From NCBI RefSeq assembly GCF_002196705.1, contig NZ_NADJ01000033.1:62001-126000 (forward strand): 64,000 nucleotides of DNA. Direction: 5' to 3'. The stretch is from Desulfosporosinus sp. FKB. GTDB taxonomy: Bacteria > Bacillota > Desulfitobacteriia > Desulfitobacteriales > Desulfitobacteriaceae. The position numbers and the translations under genes were made by a program. Shown here in pieces: positions 1 through 9,240 of this stretch. The notes beneath the pieces are model-generated. The model was not told the origin of the DNA and did not search any database. It saw only the letters and a program-made list of their open reading frames with translations. The stretch's first letter is position 1. The number at the start of each line of letters is the position of its first letter.

Positions 1-41
1 AATGGGGTTTTCCGAATCTTGTTTAAAAAGGGGGAGAAACT

Positions 42-884
42 ATGATACCCAAAGTTGACGTAGGGTTAATATGTGGTTCAAGTACTAATTCGATTTCCTT
101 TCCTAAAGATTTAAAGATACCCGGAACAAAAGTGCTGGGTGAGGCATTGATTTTTGATACCCCTTATGGACCGTCGCCGGAATTTGCCCATTTTTCTTAT
201 GCAGGCAAAGAGGCTTTAACGTGCCGGATGCATGGCTGGAGACAGGGAGTCACCAGAGCTCAGGCTTCTCAGCAAATTTTTTGGGTTTTTCATCAAGCTG
301 GGGTCCACGTGGTTTTAACTGAGGGCGGGGTCGGGGGAATTAATCATCTGCTAAAACCTCGTGACATTATTATCCCTCACGATTATTTGGACTTTTCAAT
401 GCGGAAAGATGTGTCCATCGGACTTCCCTATTTGTTAACCATGCGCAATGCAGTTTGCCCGGACTTGATTAAAGTCTTACATGAGACCGTTTTGCAAAAC
501 CAGCCTCCGCGCTATGTCTTTGAACGAGGGGTTTATGTTTGTACGGACGGGCGTCATTTTGAAAGTCCATCTGAAGTTCAGATGTTTAAACAAATGGGCG
601 GCGATGTCATTGGGCAATCCATGTGCCCGGAAGTATATCTGGCCCGGGAAATCGGGGCCCATTACGCTACGGTTCAGCTTGTTGTTAACTATGCTGAAGG
701 CATCATCAAGGATTGGGAACACGAGGAATTAGCCGATATTTTTTATAATCAGTCCAATTTTGCCGGCAGGATTTTGTTAAATGCTATGGCTATGCTTCCT
801 CAAACCTTTTCCTGTTCTTGTTTGGAACTGCGCCAACCGACGATGCTGCGTGACAAGCTTGAGCCTAAGACTGCGGAGGAATAA
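42..884 (+). CDS. MTAP/PNP-family nucleoside phosphorylase-like protein
   Basis: 280 aa. The fold signature is that of the trimeric purine nucleoside/5'-methylthioadenosine phosphorylase family: a GGVGGIN stretch at about residues 95-101 followed by a KPRDIIIPHDYLDFS strand, the base/ribose-binding stretch at 169-182 (DGRHFESPSE), PEV at 196-198, and NYAEG at 216-220 where MTAPs have an Asp-containing motif. Such enzymes cleave purine nucleosides with phosphate in the cytosol. The usual N-terminal phosphate loop is unusual here (CGSSTNS), so the substrate cannot be fixed and a divergent or repurposed enzyme is possible. The ATG follows a GGGGGAG ribosome site. It ends two bases before the next gene, so the two are probably co-transcribed. 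Confidence 0.75.
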   Translation: MIPKVDVGLICGSSTNSISFPKDLKIPGTKVLGEALIFDTPYGPSPEFAHFSYAGKEALTCRMHGWRQGVTRAQASQQIFWVFHQAGVHVVLTEGGVGGINHLLKPRDIIIPHDYLDFSMRKDVSIGLPYLLTMRNAVCPDLIKVLHETVLQNQPPRYVFERGVYVCTDGRHFESPSEVQMFKQMGGDVIGQSMCPEVYLAREIGAHYATVQLVVNYAEGIIKDWEHEELADIFYNQSNFAGRILLNAMAMLPQTFSCSCLELRQPTMLRDKLEPKTAEE

Positions 885-886
885 TC

Positions 887-1930
887 ATGGCCTATATACT
901 AACCTTTGCCTTGGCCTTAGTAATTGCAGTTGTCTGTACACCGCTGACGATGAAACTGGCCCAAAAATGGGGAGCCATTGCTTACCCTGGAGGCCGCCAT
1001 GTCCATAAAAAACCTATTCCCCGTTTGGGCGGATTGGCATTGTACGCCGGTTTTTGGCTGGCGGCGGCATTAACCCAGAAATGGGATCTATCATTCTGGG
1101 GGCTATTTTTAGGCAGTACGTTAATTACGTTGGTTGGTGTTTGTGATGACATATGGGAAATCCGTCCAATAGTAAAGCTCTTTTGGCAAATTGTTTCAGC
1201 GGCGTTACTCTTTGGCTTTAATTTTTCCTTAGATTTCATTAAACTTCCTCTGATCGGGCGGCCAATTTACTTCACGGGTCTTTGGCTTGGTATTGTAGGT
1301 TTTGCTTTAATGCTCTTTTGGATAGTTGGCCTGGTCAATACAGTTAATATCTCGGATGGCTTAGATGGACTCGCCGCTGGGATATGCTTTATGGCGGCGC
1401 TGTTGTTATTCTGGTCAGCAAATCAAATCAGTAGTCCTGCAGCGCATCTGACCTTGGCTTTAGCCGGATCACTGCTGGGATTTTTATTGTTTAATTTTCC
1501 CCCGGCGAAGGTATTTATGGGTGATTCCGGAAGTATGTTTATCGGCTATATTATTGGTGGCCTTTCCATTTACGGATTGCTTAAGACTGCGACAATTTTA
1601 GGCGTGGTTTTTCCACTTCTCGTTATGGGCATGCCGGTAACGGACTTAACCTTTGCTATTATTCGCCGTAAACTTAGAGGACAATCCGTGGCCACCGCCG
1701 ATCGAGGACATTTGCATCATCGGCTTCTGGACGCGGGCCTTACCCAGCGTCAGGCAGTTTTGTCAATGTATGGAATCAGTGCTTGCTTCGGCATTTCCGC
1801 AGTTTTAGGAGCCAAAGGACAATGGATTATGGCTTTAGTTATTCTCATCCTTGTTTTTGCGCTCCTGGTAATTATTTTAATGCGCAGAACTGCAATGTTG
1901 GCTGTTTTCGGCCGTCGTCACTCAAAATAG
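887..1930 (+). CDS. Undecaprenyl-phosphate GlcNAc-1-phosphate transferase (MraY/WecA/TagO family)
   Basis: 347 aa integral membrane protein with about ten hydrophobic segments. It carries the polyprenyl-phosphate sugar-1-phosphate transferase signatures: the Asp pair at about 87-88 (GVCDDIWE), NISDGLDGLA at 154-163, FMGDSGS near 210 and the His-rich cytoplasmic loop GHLHHRLL near 275. Family members move GlcNAc-1-P (WecA/TagO) from UDP-sugar to undecaprenyl phosphate at the inner face of the membrane, starting teichoic acid or other secondary wall polymers. The HLHH loop favours WecA/TagO over MraY. Its ATG follows the previous stop by two bases, which suggests translational coupling. Confidence 0.88.
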   Translation: MAYILTFALALVIAVVCTPLTMKLAQKWGAIAYPGGRHVHKKPIPRLGGLALYAGFWLAAALTQKWDLSFWGLFLGSTLITLVGVCDDIWEIRPIVKLFWQIVSAALLFGFNFSLDFIKLPLIGRPIYFTGLWLGIVGFALMLFWIVGLVNTVNISDGLDGLAAGICFMAALLLFWSANQISSPAAHLTLALAGSLLGFLLFNFPPAKVFMGDSGSMFIGYIIGGLSIYGLLKTATILGVVFPLLVMGMPVTDLTFAIIRRKLRGQSVATADRGHLHHRLLDAGLTQRQAVLSMYGISACFGISAVLGAKGQWIMALVILILVFALLVIILMRRTAMLAVFGRRHSK

Positions 1931-2051
1931 AAGTTTAATGATAATCGAGGACTTAAAGAAGCCCGAATTTCTCCGAAGCTTCCCATATAGTAGTATTCTT
2001 CACACTTATACCCTCTGCGATGCATATGATGATCGGAAAGGGGGTATAAGT

Positions 2052-3008
2052 ATGCCACTGAATGTTTTTGCCTTTTACAATGGACTAACGGAACAAGTAA
2101 AGGGTTACCCGTATTTGGTACAATATGGAAACACTATCGATCAGTTCGATATTTTTCAAATGCCTATTCAGAATGATGGAACGCTTCAAGGCAGACCCAG
2201 TCAAAAAATAATCACCGAAGTCCATGCCAAGGGGATTAAGGTTTTTTTAACCGTCAGTAACTTGACCCAGAGGGGACTCTTTTCGACAGATTTAATGACC
2301 CGGTTGGTGCGGGACCGACAATTCGCAGATTATGTTTGGGGGAACATACGGAATCTTCTGGCACAGTATCAGTTTGATGGAGTCAATCTAGATCTGGAAA
2401 AAGCGAGTCCGGGAGACCGGCAGCTTTTTACTCAGCTTATCCAAAGGTGGTCAACCCTGTTTCATCAAGCGAACTATATTGTTACTATTGATGTGCCAGC
2501 AAAGTCCTCGAGTGAACCTCTTGATCCGTGGAAAGGTGTCTTTGATTATCAGGCTATCGGCCAGGTTGTTGATGAGGTTATCATCATGACTTATGAAGAG
2601 CATTGGCCGGCGAGTCCTCCGGGATCAGTAGCTTCTTTGCCTTGGGTCAATGAGAATTTAAACTATGCTTTAGCAAATATTCCGGCTCGCAAAATCTATA
2701 TGGGTATTCCGCTTTACGGCTATGATTGGTCAGAACGAGGCGGGGCCCAGAGCATCAGTTACCAAAGGGCAGTAGACCTCGCTAAACGTTATGGCGCTCC
2801 AATACTTTGGGATTCAAGACAACACGGCTTGCATTTTCGCTATGAAACTATGGGTGTTAAACATACCGTTTACTTCGAAGACCCTCGCAGCTTGAAAGAT
2901 AAACTGGACCTTGCTTTAAGTAAGGGCATTCGAGGAGTAGCCCTTTGGGAAATGAATTTAAGTTATCCTGCATTGTGGGAAGTGCTTCAAGTATATTCAG
3001 CGCGCTAA
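2052..3008 (+). CDS. Glycoside hydrolase family 18 protein (YaaH/chitinase-like)
   Basis: An open frame reaches back to 1938, but the ATG at 2052 has a strong ribosome site (GAAAGGGGG) seven bases ahead and gives a normal GH18 N-terminus, so 318 aa is preferred. The catalytic DGxxxDxE motif of family 18 appears as FDGVNLDLE near residue 115, and IIMTYEEHW and the C-terminal GIRGVALWEMN strand match the barrel. There are no LysM modules and no signal peptide, unlike Bacillus spore-cortex YaaH. It probably hydrolyses a GlcNAc-containing polymer; a role in spore cortex or wall turnover is inference. Confidence 0.8.
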   Translation: MPLNVFAFYNGLTEQVKGYPYLVQYGNTIDQFDIFQMPIQNDGTLQGRPSQKIITEVHAKGIKVFLTVSNLTQRGLFSTDLMTRLVRDRQFADYVWGNIRNLLAQYQFDGVNLDLEKASPGDRQLFTQLIQRWSTLFHQANYIVTIDVPAKSSSEPLDPWKGVFDYQAIGQVVDEVIIMTYEEHWPASPPGSVASLPWVNENLNYALANIPARKIYMGIPLYGYDWSERGGAQSISYQRAVDLAKRYGAPILWDSRQHGLHFRYETMGVKHTVYFEDPRSLKDKLDLALSKGIRGVALWEMNLSYPALWEVLQVYSAR

Positions 3009-3031
3009 AGCGATCAGATGGAGGTTAAAGA

Positions 3032-3733
3032 ATGAATATTCGTTTCCACGGACATTCGTGCTTCGAAATTGAGAGCGAGGCAGGAAGAATCATTATTGAT
3101 CCCTATTTAAGAGGGAACCCGAGTACTACAGCAAAACCTGAAGACTTCAAACAGCTTGATGCGATTTTAGTTACCCACGGTCACCACGATCATTTAGGCG
3201 ATGCTGTAGAATTGTCGCAACAAACAGGTGCTCCTATTATTGCAGTCTATGAGCTAGCGGCCTATTGCCAAAGTCAAGGCGCCGCGACCCATGGCATGCA
3301 TATTGGAGGAAAACATCTTTTCCCTTTCGGATGGGTTAAGCTTACTTTGGCACTTCATGGTTCAGGGATTGAAGAGACAGCAGGAGGGCCTATGATCTAT
3401 GGCGGCCCCCCCTGCGGCTTTCTCCTGCAAATAGAAGGGAAATGGCTTTACCATGCCGGAGATACCGGATTATTTGGAGATATGGAACTGATTGGCTTGC
3501 GGCATCCTTTGGAACTCGCCATGCTGCCCATCGGTGATAACTTTGGCATGGGCGTCGAGGAAGCGGCCCACGCATCCCAATTACTGCGCTCAAAAGCAGT
3601 TATCCCCATGCATTACAATACCTTTCCTCTTATCAACCAGGATGTTAACGAGTTCCTGCGCATGCTGCAGCGCAGAGTTCCAGAGACGAAGGGCGTAGTA
3701 CTTAATGCAGGGGAATCTTTCGAATTAGTTTAG
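3032..3733 (+). CDS. Metal-dependent hydrolase, UPF0173 (metallo-beta-lactamase fold)
   Basis: 233 aa, typical for the YtkL/UPF0173 family. The N-terminus (MNIRFHGHSCFEI) and the dinuclear metal motif THGHHDHLGD at residues 48-57 are diagnostic. Further metal ligands are visible as HAGDTGLFGDM near 141 and PMHYNTFP near 193. Family members are cytosolic metallo-hydrolases of unknown physiological substrate. The ATG follows GATGGAGG at normal spacing. A terminator hairpin lies about 50 bp downstream, so it closes its transcription unit. Confidence 0.88.
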   Translation: MNIRFHGHSCFEIESEAGRIIIDPYLRGNPSTTAKPEDFKQLDAILVTHGHHDHLGDAVELSQQTGAPIIAVYELAAYCQSQGAATHGMHIGGKHLFPFGWVKLTLALHGSGIEETAGGPMIYGGPPCGFLLQIEGKWLYHAGDTGLFGDMELIGLRHPLELAMLPIGDNFGMGVEEAAHASQLLRSKAVIPMHYNTFPLINQDVNEFLRMLQRRVPETKGVVLNAGESFELV

Positions 3734-3781
3734 TCCATATAACATATAACATAAAATGAAAACTGAATAATAATTTTGCTG

Positions 3782-3819
3782 AAATATCCCGCTTGTCGAT
3801 CAGGCGGGATATTTTTAAT
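3782..3819 (+). terminator. Rho-independent terminator after the UPF0173 gene
   Basis: An 11-bp perfect stem (AAATATCCCGC pairing with GCGGGATATTT) around an 11-nt loop, followed by TTAATT. It sits between the hydrolase and the two small genes that follow. Confidence 0.8.
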
Positions 3820-3856
3820 TAAAAAGGGCAAAACTTTTAGAAAAGGAGATGAGAAC

Positions 3857-3997
3857 ATGACCAGAAAAATGTGTACCCTTCGTTGTCTCTATGGAGTTGA
3901 CGGACGTTGTCGCTTAGAACATTTGCTAGGAGATAGAGGACCAAATTGCCCACATTATGAAGAAGATCTATTTGCCATGAGCAGGGGGAGGATATAA
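3857..3997 (+). CDS. Small Cys-rich hypothetical protein
   Basis: 46 aa from the ATG at 3857, chosen because AAAAGGAGAT precedes it at ideal spacing; upstream in-frame starts fall inside the terminator. It has four Cys residues (two near the N-terminus as CTLRC, then GRC and NCPHY), which could bind a metal or form disulphides. No family is recognised. The next gene, a SASP, starts one base after this stop, so the pair is probably co-expressed, perhaps during sporulation (inference from context only). Confidence 0.6.
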   Translation: MTRKMCTLRCLYGVDGRCRLEHLLGDRGPNCPHYEEDLFAMSRGRI

Positions 3998-3998
3998 G

Positions 3999-4196
3999 AT
4001 GAAATCAGCAAAACCAAGATTAAGGCGAACAGACCCCTTAGAACCGTTGAAGATGGAAATAGCCGCAGAATTGGGACTTTTAGAGCAAGTTAAAACCAAA
4101 GGCTGGCATTCCTTAAACGCCAAAGATGCCGGCAAGATCGGCGGATTAATGACCCAACGGCGGAGACGGGAAAATCTTAAAGATAGAAACGAATAA
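3999..4196 (+). CDS. Small acid-soluble spore protein, alpha/beta type
   Basis: 65 aa and very basic. It matches the alpha/beta SASP pattern: an LxPLKxEIAAELGL segment (residues 14-26, the region containing the GPR protease site), then a KDAGKIGGLMTQRRRR segment (43-56) corresponding to the Gly-Gly-containing second signature. SASPs coat DNA in the spore core and shift it toward an A-like form, protecting against UV and heat. The tail is shorter and more Arg-rich than in Bacillus SspA-type proteins, placing it in the clostridial variant class. It shows the host forms endospores. Confidence 0.82.
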   Translation: MKSAKPRLRRTDPLEPLKMEIAAELGLLEQVKTKGWHSLNAKDAGKIGGLMTQRRRRENLKDRNE

Positions 4197-4218
4197 GCTA
4201 GTTCGATCTTCAATCATA

Positions 4219-4227
4219 TGGTATAAT
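4219..4227 (+). promoter_or_regulatory. Possible extended -10 promoter of the DRTGG/CBS gene
   Basis: TGGTATAAT is an exact extended -10 (TGn-TATAAT) placed 38 bases before the TTG start at 4265. No good -35 box is seen at 17 bp, which extended -10 promoters can tolerate. Confidence 0.4.
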
Positions 4228-4264
4228 TACTGATTGGATAGTAATAAGTGGGGAGCGTTATCAC

Positions 4265-5596
4265 TTGACAAAACATCAACAAATATTAACATTCATTGAA
4301 GATTTAGCTATCGGCAGTAAGGTTTCTGTCCGTTTTATCGCTAAAGCCTTAGACGTCAGTGAAGGGACAGCTTATCGTGCCATTAAAGAAGCTGAGGCTA
4401 AGGGATTAGTTCGCTCAATTCCCAAAGTTGGTACCATACGAATTGAAGGGGTTAAGGAACGCCAGATCGAGGATTTAACGTTGCGCGAAGTGTCACAGAT
4501 CGCCGAAGGGGTTGTTATCTGTGGCTTTGAGCATCTCGATCGTTCCCCCCATAAATTTGTTATTGCATCTATGGAACTTGATGCCATGGGACGGTATTTG
4601 GAAGAAAATGCCTTGTGCATTATTGGCAATCGTCATGATGCTCAGATTCTGGCTTTAGAACATAATGCCTCCTTATTAATCACAGGAGGTTTAGAACCTG
4701 ACGAAGACATTGTAGCTTTGGCGCGGCAGCGTGAGTTAGTCATTATTCAATCACCCTATGATACATTTGCCGTTACTTCTATGATTAATCGCGCTCTCTA
4801 TGATCGATTAATTCAAAAAGAGCTTATTTTAGTCGAAGATATTATGGTCAAAGATGTTAAGTATTTGAATGTCGATGCTACCGTAGAAGATTGGCGGAAT
4901 CTTTCCCAAAGTACAGACCATAGCCGCTTTCCGGTCGTTGATAATGACATGAATCTTGTGGGGATTGTCACGGCGGTTGATGTTGCCGGGGAGGATCTCA
5001 AAACTCCGATCAAGGACGTTATGAACGGCAATCCCTTTATGGTTGGCCGCGATGATCCTGTAACCCATATTTCGCGCATTATGGTTTGGGAAGGATGGGA
5101 AATTGCAGTCGTAGCGGATCAGGGTAAGTTAATAGGAATTATCAGTTTACAAGATGTCATTGAAGCTTATCAGCAAGTTCAGAAACAGCCTCAGTTCGGA
5201 GAGACTGTTGATAATCTGGTGTTAAGTGGATTCCGATTTGTTGATGATTCCGAACATCTTTCCATTGAAGGTGAAATTACCAACGCCATGGTGGATGACT
5301 ACGGATCAGCCAGTTGTGGTGTTATTGTTACAGTCATGAATATGGCTGGATATATCGGGCTTCGCAAGAAATACAGACTCAACGCAATTACCGAAAACTT
5401 TACTCTCTATCAGCTTCAGCCCATACCTGTAGGGACGGAAATTACCGTTACTGCTAAACTTCTTTTGGTAGCTAAGAAACATTGTAATATTGAAGTAGAA
5501 GTTATGGTTGAAAATGAAATAGTTGCTAAAGGTCTGATGACAGCACGTATTGGAGATAAAAAACTAGTGAATGAAAGCAGTTCTTTAATTAATTGA
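4265..5596 (+). CDS. HTH-DRTGG-CBS-hotdog multidomain regulator (YtoI-like)
   Basis: 443 aa with a TTG start preceded by GTGGGGAG. An N-terminal winged-helix-like DNA-binding segment (ALDVSEGTAYRAIKEAE, about 27-43) is followed by a DRTGG domain (about 75-180), two CBS domains (about 195-310) and a C-terminal hotdog/thioesterase-like domain (about 325-430). The order matches the YtoI family. CBS pairs normally bind adenosine nucleotides and DRTGG domains occur in regulatory proteins, so it is probably a ligand-sensing transcriptional regulator. The ligand and targets are unknown. It lies upstream of dnaE, separated by about 110 bp. Confidence 0.8.
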   Translation: MTKHQQILTFIEDLAIGSKVSVRFIAKALDVSEGTAYRAIKEAEAKGLVRSIPKVGTIRIEGVKERQIEDLTLREVSQIAEGVVICGFEHLDRSPHKFVIASMELDAMGRYLEENALCIIGNRHDAQILALEHNASLLITGGLEPDEDIVALARQRELVIIQSPYDTFAVTSMINRALYDRLIQKELILVEDIMVKDVKYLNVDATVEDWRNLSQSTDHSRFPVVDNDMNLVGIVTAVDVAGEDLKTPIKDVMNGNPFMVGRDDPVTHISRIMVWEGWEIAVVADQGKLIGIISLQDVIEAYQQVQKQPQFGETVDNLVLSGFRFVDDSEHLSIEGEITNAMVDDYGSASCGVIVTVMNMAGYIGLRKKYRLNAITENFTLYQLQPIPVGTEITVTAKLLLVAKKHCNIEVEVMVENEIVAKGLMTARIGDKKLVNESSSLIN

Positions 5597-5709
5597 AGAT
5601 GATTTTATTCCTTGGCAAAGTTACAGATTATAAATGAATCAACAATTTTTGAATGACGGGTCTTGAATTTTTCAAGACCTTTGCTATATATCTTGAGGAG
5701 AGATATGTG

Positions 5710-8700
5710 ATGTTTGTTCACCTTCACAACCATACGGAGTACAGTCTGCTTGACGGAGCTGCCCGCATTAATAATTTAGTCAAGCGTGCTGCTGAATTGA
5801 ATATGCCGGCACTGGCAATTACCGATCATGGGGTAATGTATGGAGTCATTGACTTCTACAAAGCGTGCCGCAAAGTGGGCATTAAGCCGATTATCGGATG
5901 TGAAGTTTATGTTGCTCCTAATAAACGGACGGATAAAGTTCCGGGAAGAGACGATAAAAACTACCATTTAGTTCTTCTCGCGGAAAATGAAGAAGGATAT
6001 CGCAACTTAATCCGCTTAGTATCCATGGCTCATATTGAAGGCTTTTACTATAAGCCTAGAGTAGATAAAGAAATTCTGCACAACTATTCCAGCGGAATTA
6101 TTGCCCTTAGTGCCTGCTTGGCCGGAGAAGTGGCAGATTATCTCCTTAATGATCAATTAGAAATGGCAGTTCAAAGCGCATTGGATTATGAAAGGATTTT
6201 TGGCAAAGGTAATTTTTACCTTGAAATTCAGGACCATGGAATTGATAAACAGCTGAAGGTTATGCAGGGAATATGGAAGATTCATGAACTCACGGGAATT
6301 CCTATCGCAGCTACTAATGACGTGCATTATGTAAATCGTGACGATGCTCTTGTTCAAGATGCTTTGCTGAGTATCCAAACCGGCAAGACCTTAACGGATA
6401 CCTCGCGAATGAGGTTTTCAAGTCAGGAATTTTTTCTTAAATCAGAACAAGAGATGGCCCTGTTGTTTGGAGAACATCCTGAGGTTTTAGACAATACTGC
6501 CAAAATTGCCGAGCGTTGTCAGGTGGATTTTAAGTTTGGAGAAAATTTCTTGCCGGTTTTTGACGTTCCCTCTGGATACACCTTAGACGGATATCTGGAA
6601 GCTCAATGCCGAGAGGCTTTTCCGCGTTTCTATCCCCAAATGACTAAAAATGAACGAGAGCGTTTAGACTATGAGCTTCGAGTTATTTCTCAAACCGGCT
6701 TTTCGGGATATTTCCTGATCGTTGCTGACTTTTGCCGATTTGCCAGAGAGAACGGAGTAGCTGTCGGTCCGGGACGGGGCTCTGCCGCTGCCAGCATGGT
6801 TGCGTACTTGCTTGGAATTACCTCCGTTGAACCCCTTAGTCATGATTTGTTGTTCGAACGTTTTTTAAATCCGGAACGAATTTCTATGCCGGATATTGAT
6901 ATAGATTTTGACCCGGAGGGCCGTGAGCGAGTCATTCGCTATGTGACGGAAAAATACGGTTCAGACAAGGTTTGCCAAATTATTACCTTTGGAACCATGG
7001 GGGCCAAAGCAGCTATCCGAGACGGGGGGAGGGTGTTGGCGATTCCTTTGGCTCGTGTGGATAAAGTTGCCAAGGCCATTCCTTCAGATCCGGGTATAAC
7101 TTTGGAAAAGGCTCTGCAGATGTCTCCGGATTTAGCTCAAATGGTCGAAGAGGATGAAGAAATTAAGAGGCTTTATAAGCTGGCCCAATCCCTTGAAGGG
7201 ATGACGAGACACGCTTCCACCCATGCCGCAGGGGTTGTGATTTCTAAAGATCCTCTGATGAATCATTTGCCTCTGCAGAGAACTTCAGAGGATTTTGTGA
7301 TGACTCAATTTCCCATGAAAATAGTTGAAGAAATTGGGTTGTTAAAGATGGATTTTCTCGGCTTGAGAAATTTAACCATCATCCAAGAGGCAGTGAAACG
7401 GGTTGAGGCAACTCATGGGATCAAACTTGATTTGCGGTCACTATCCTTAGACGATCCTAAAACCTATCAACTGCTTGCCTCAGGAAACAGCACCGGGATC
7501 TTTCAGTTTGAGTCCGGTGGGATGAGAGCTGTCCTCAAAGAAGTAAAACCAACCTGTTTCGAAGATATTATTGCAGTGGGAGCATTATATCGGCCAGGTC
7601 CTATGGATCAGATTCCCGAGTTTATCCGCCGCAAGCATGGTGGCCAAATCACCTACTTACACCCTAAGTTGGAATCCATACTTAAATCAACCTATGGAAT
7701 TATCGTTTATCAGGAACAGGTTATGCAGATTGCCAGAGATTTAGCGGGTTATTCTTTAGGGCGAGCAGATTTGCTACGACGGGCTATGGGGAAAAAGAAA
7801 AAGGAAATTATGGCTGAGGAACGCCAGAACTTTATCTATGGCCTACAGGATGAAAAGGGACAGTGGCTTATTCCGGGGGCCCTCCGCCTCGGTTTAACCA
7901 GTGAAAAGGCCGAAGAAATTTTTGATTTAATGGCCAAGTTTGCGGAATACGGTTTTAATAAAGGACACGCTACCGCCTACGCTGTGATCTCGTATCAGAC
8001 CGCTTATTTAAAGGCAAACTATCCCTTAGAATTTATGGCAGCTCTTTTAAGCAGTGTCATGGGCTCCCCCGACAAAATATCCTTCTATATACAGGATGCC
8101 AAACAAAATGGAATTGAAGTGCTTCCGCCTGATGTGCAGTACAGTCAAATAGGATTTTCAACAGAAAAAAGGGCCATTCGCTTTGGACTGGGGGCCATCC
8201 GCAACGTTGGAGTCAATGTGGTGGAGAAAATCTTGGAAGCCAGACAAGATGGTCCCTTCCAATCTCTTTACGATTTTTGTATGCGTGTGGACCAAAAGGT
8301 CTTAAACCGACGCGTTCTTGAAAGCTTAATTCGGTCGGGAGCCATGAGTTCCTTTGGTACTCGGGTTCAGGCCTTGGCAGTTCTCGATCAGGTTCTGGAC
8401 ACTGCTCAGCGGCGGCAAAAAGATCGGAATAATGGTCAATTCTCCCTTTTTGATCTAACAGAAGATATGGACCAAGGAATTACCCTGCCTGAACTGTCCG
8501 AGTTTGATGAACGGGAAATTCTGGAGATGGAAAAGGAGTATTTAGGCCTTTATTTAAGCGGTCATCCCCTTTCGTCGGTTATGCCACAGTTAAAGCCATT
8601 TGTCTCTTCGGATATTTTGACTTGTCTGGAAAGCGACGACGAAAAAAAGGTTGTTCTTGGAGGTTTAGTGACCGGTTTAAGACAAACAGTAACCAAAAAA

Positions 8701-9162
8701 GGCGAAATGATGGCGAGCTTTGTTTTGGAAGATTTGACCAGCGGAATTGAAGTTTTAGTGTTCCCGCGCGTCTTTGCCTTCACTCGGTCCTTGGGTAATG
8801 ACCAAGTGGTTGTTATAACCGGCAGGTATAATATTCGCGAGGATGAAAAGAAGGTCTTTGCCGAGAAGATTACCCGCCTGGAAGAACTTAAACCTGCTGA
8901 AGAACCTGCTCAAAGTCGGGGGCTGCGGCTTTTTTTGAGATTTTCCAGCAATGAAAGTAACTACATGGCGGAAGTTTTGGAAATTTTGAAACGTCATCCC
9001 GGGAATCAGCCTGTTTATTTTTATTTTGCGGATAATCAGAAGGTTATTGAGGGTAATCGTGAGTTTTGGGTAACTGATGATGAGAAATTAAAAAATGCTT
9101 TGCTTAAGGTTCTGGGTAAAAGTAATGTTGTCTGGAAACCGGGAAAAATTTTACCCAAATAA
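5710..9162 (+). CDS. dnaE: DNA polymerase III subunit alpha (DnaE)
   Basis: 1150 aa from the ATG at 5710, which gives the canonical MFVHLHNHTEYSLLDG N-terminus behind a GAGGAG ribosome site; an upstream extension to 5653 is open but unlikely to be used. Order: PHP domain (about 1-280, metal-binding HLHNH), palm/fingers with catalytic Asp residues in PDIDIDFD (394-401), helix-hairpin-helix region (about 820-900) and an OB-fold tRNA-anti domain (about 985-1060). In Firmicutes DnaE extends RNA primers on the lagging strand and hands over to PolC; polC is not in this window. Full length, no disruption seen. Confidence 0.96.
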   Translation: MFVHLHNHTEYSLLDGAARINNLVKRAAELNMPALAITDHGVMYGVIDFYKACRKVGIKPIIGCEVYVAPNKRTDKVPGRDDKNYHLVLLAENEEGYRNLIRLVSMAHIEGFYYKPRVDKEILHNYSSGIIALSACLAGEVADYLLNDQLEMAVQSALDYERIFGKGNFYLEIQDHGIDKQLKVMQGIWKIHELTGIPIAATNDVHYVNRDDALVQDALLSIQTGKTLTDTSRMRFSSQEFFLKSEQEMALLFGEHPEVLDNTAKIAERCQVDFKFGENFLPVFDVPSGYTLDGYLEAQCREAFPRFYPQMTKNERERLDYELRVISQTGFSGYFLIVADFCRFARENGVAVGPGRGSAAASMVAYLLGITSVEPLSHDLLFERFLNPERISMPDIDIDFDPEGRERVIRYVTEKYGSDKVCQIITFGTMGAKAAIRDGGRVLAIPLARVDKVAKAIPSDPGITLEKALQMSPDLAQMVEEDEEIKRLYKLAQSLEGMTRHASTHAAGVVISKDPLMNHLPLQRTSEDFVMTQFPMKIVEEIGLLKMDFLGLRNLTIIQEAVKRVEATHGIKLDLRSLSLDDPKTYQLLASGNSTGIFQFESGGMRAVLKEVKPTCFEDIIAVGALYRPGPMDQIPEFIRRKHGGQITYLHPKLESILKSTYGIIVYQEQVMQIARDLAGYSLGRADLLRRAMGKKKKEIMAEERQNFIYGLQDEKGQWLIPGALRLGLTSEKAEEIFDLMAKFAEYGFNKGHATAYAVISYQTAYLKANYPLEFMAALLSSVMGSPDKISFYIQDAKQNGIEVLPPDVQYSQIGFSTEKRAIRFGLGAIRNVGVNVVEKILEARQDGPFQSLYDFCMRVDQKVLNRRVLESLIRSGAMSSFGTRVQALAVLDQVLDTAQRRQKDRNNGQFSLFDLTEDMDQGITLPELSEFDEREILEMEKEYLGLYLSGHPLSSVMPQLKPFVSSDILTCLESDDEKKVVLGGLVTGLRQTVTKKGEMMASFVLEDLTSGIEVLVFPRVFAFTRSLGNDQVVVITGRYNIREDEKKVFAEKITRLEELKPAEEPAQSRGLRLFLRFSSNESNYMAEVLEILKRHPGNQPVYFYFADNQKVIEGNREFWVTDDEKLKNALLKVLGKSNVVWKPGKILPK

Positions 9163-9240
9163 TTTTGCTAGCAGGATTTCTGAGTTTTAAGGCGAAACCC
9201 ATGAAAATATCCTGTTATCCTGAAATAAAGGAGATTGAAT

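Noticed and set aside
1-41. 3' end of an upstream gene
   Set aside because: The first 41 bases are too few to assign a frame; a TAA at about 23 could be its stop, but nothing identifies the product.
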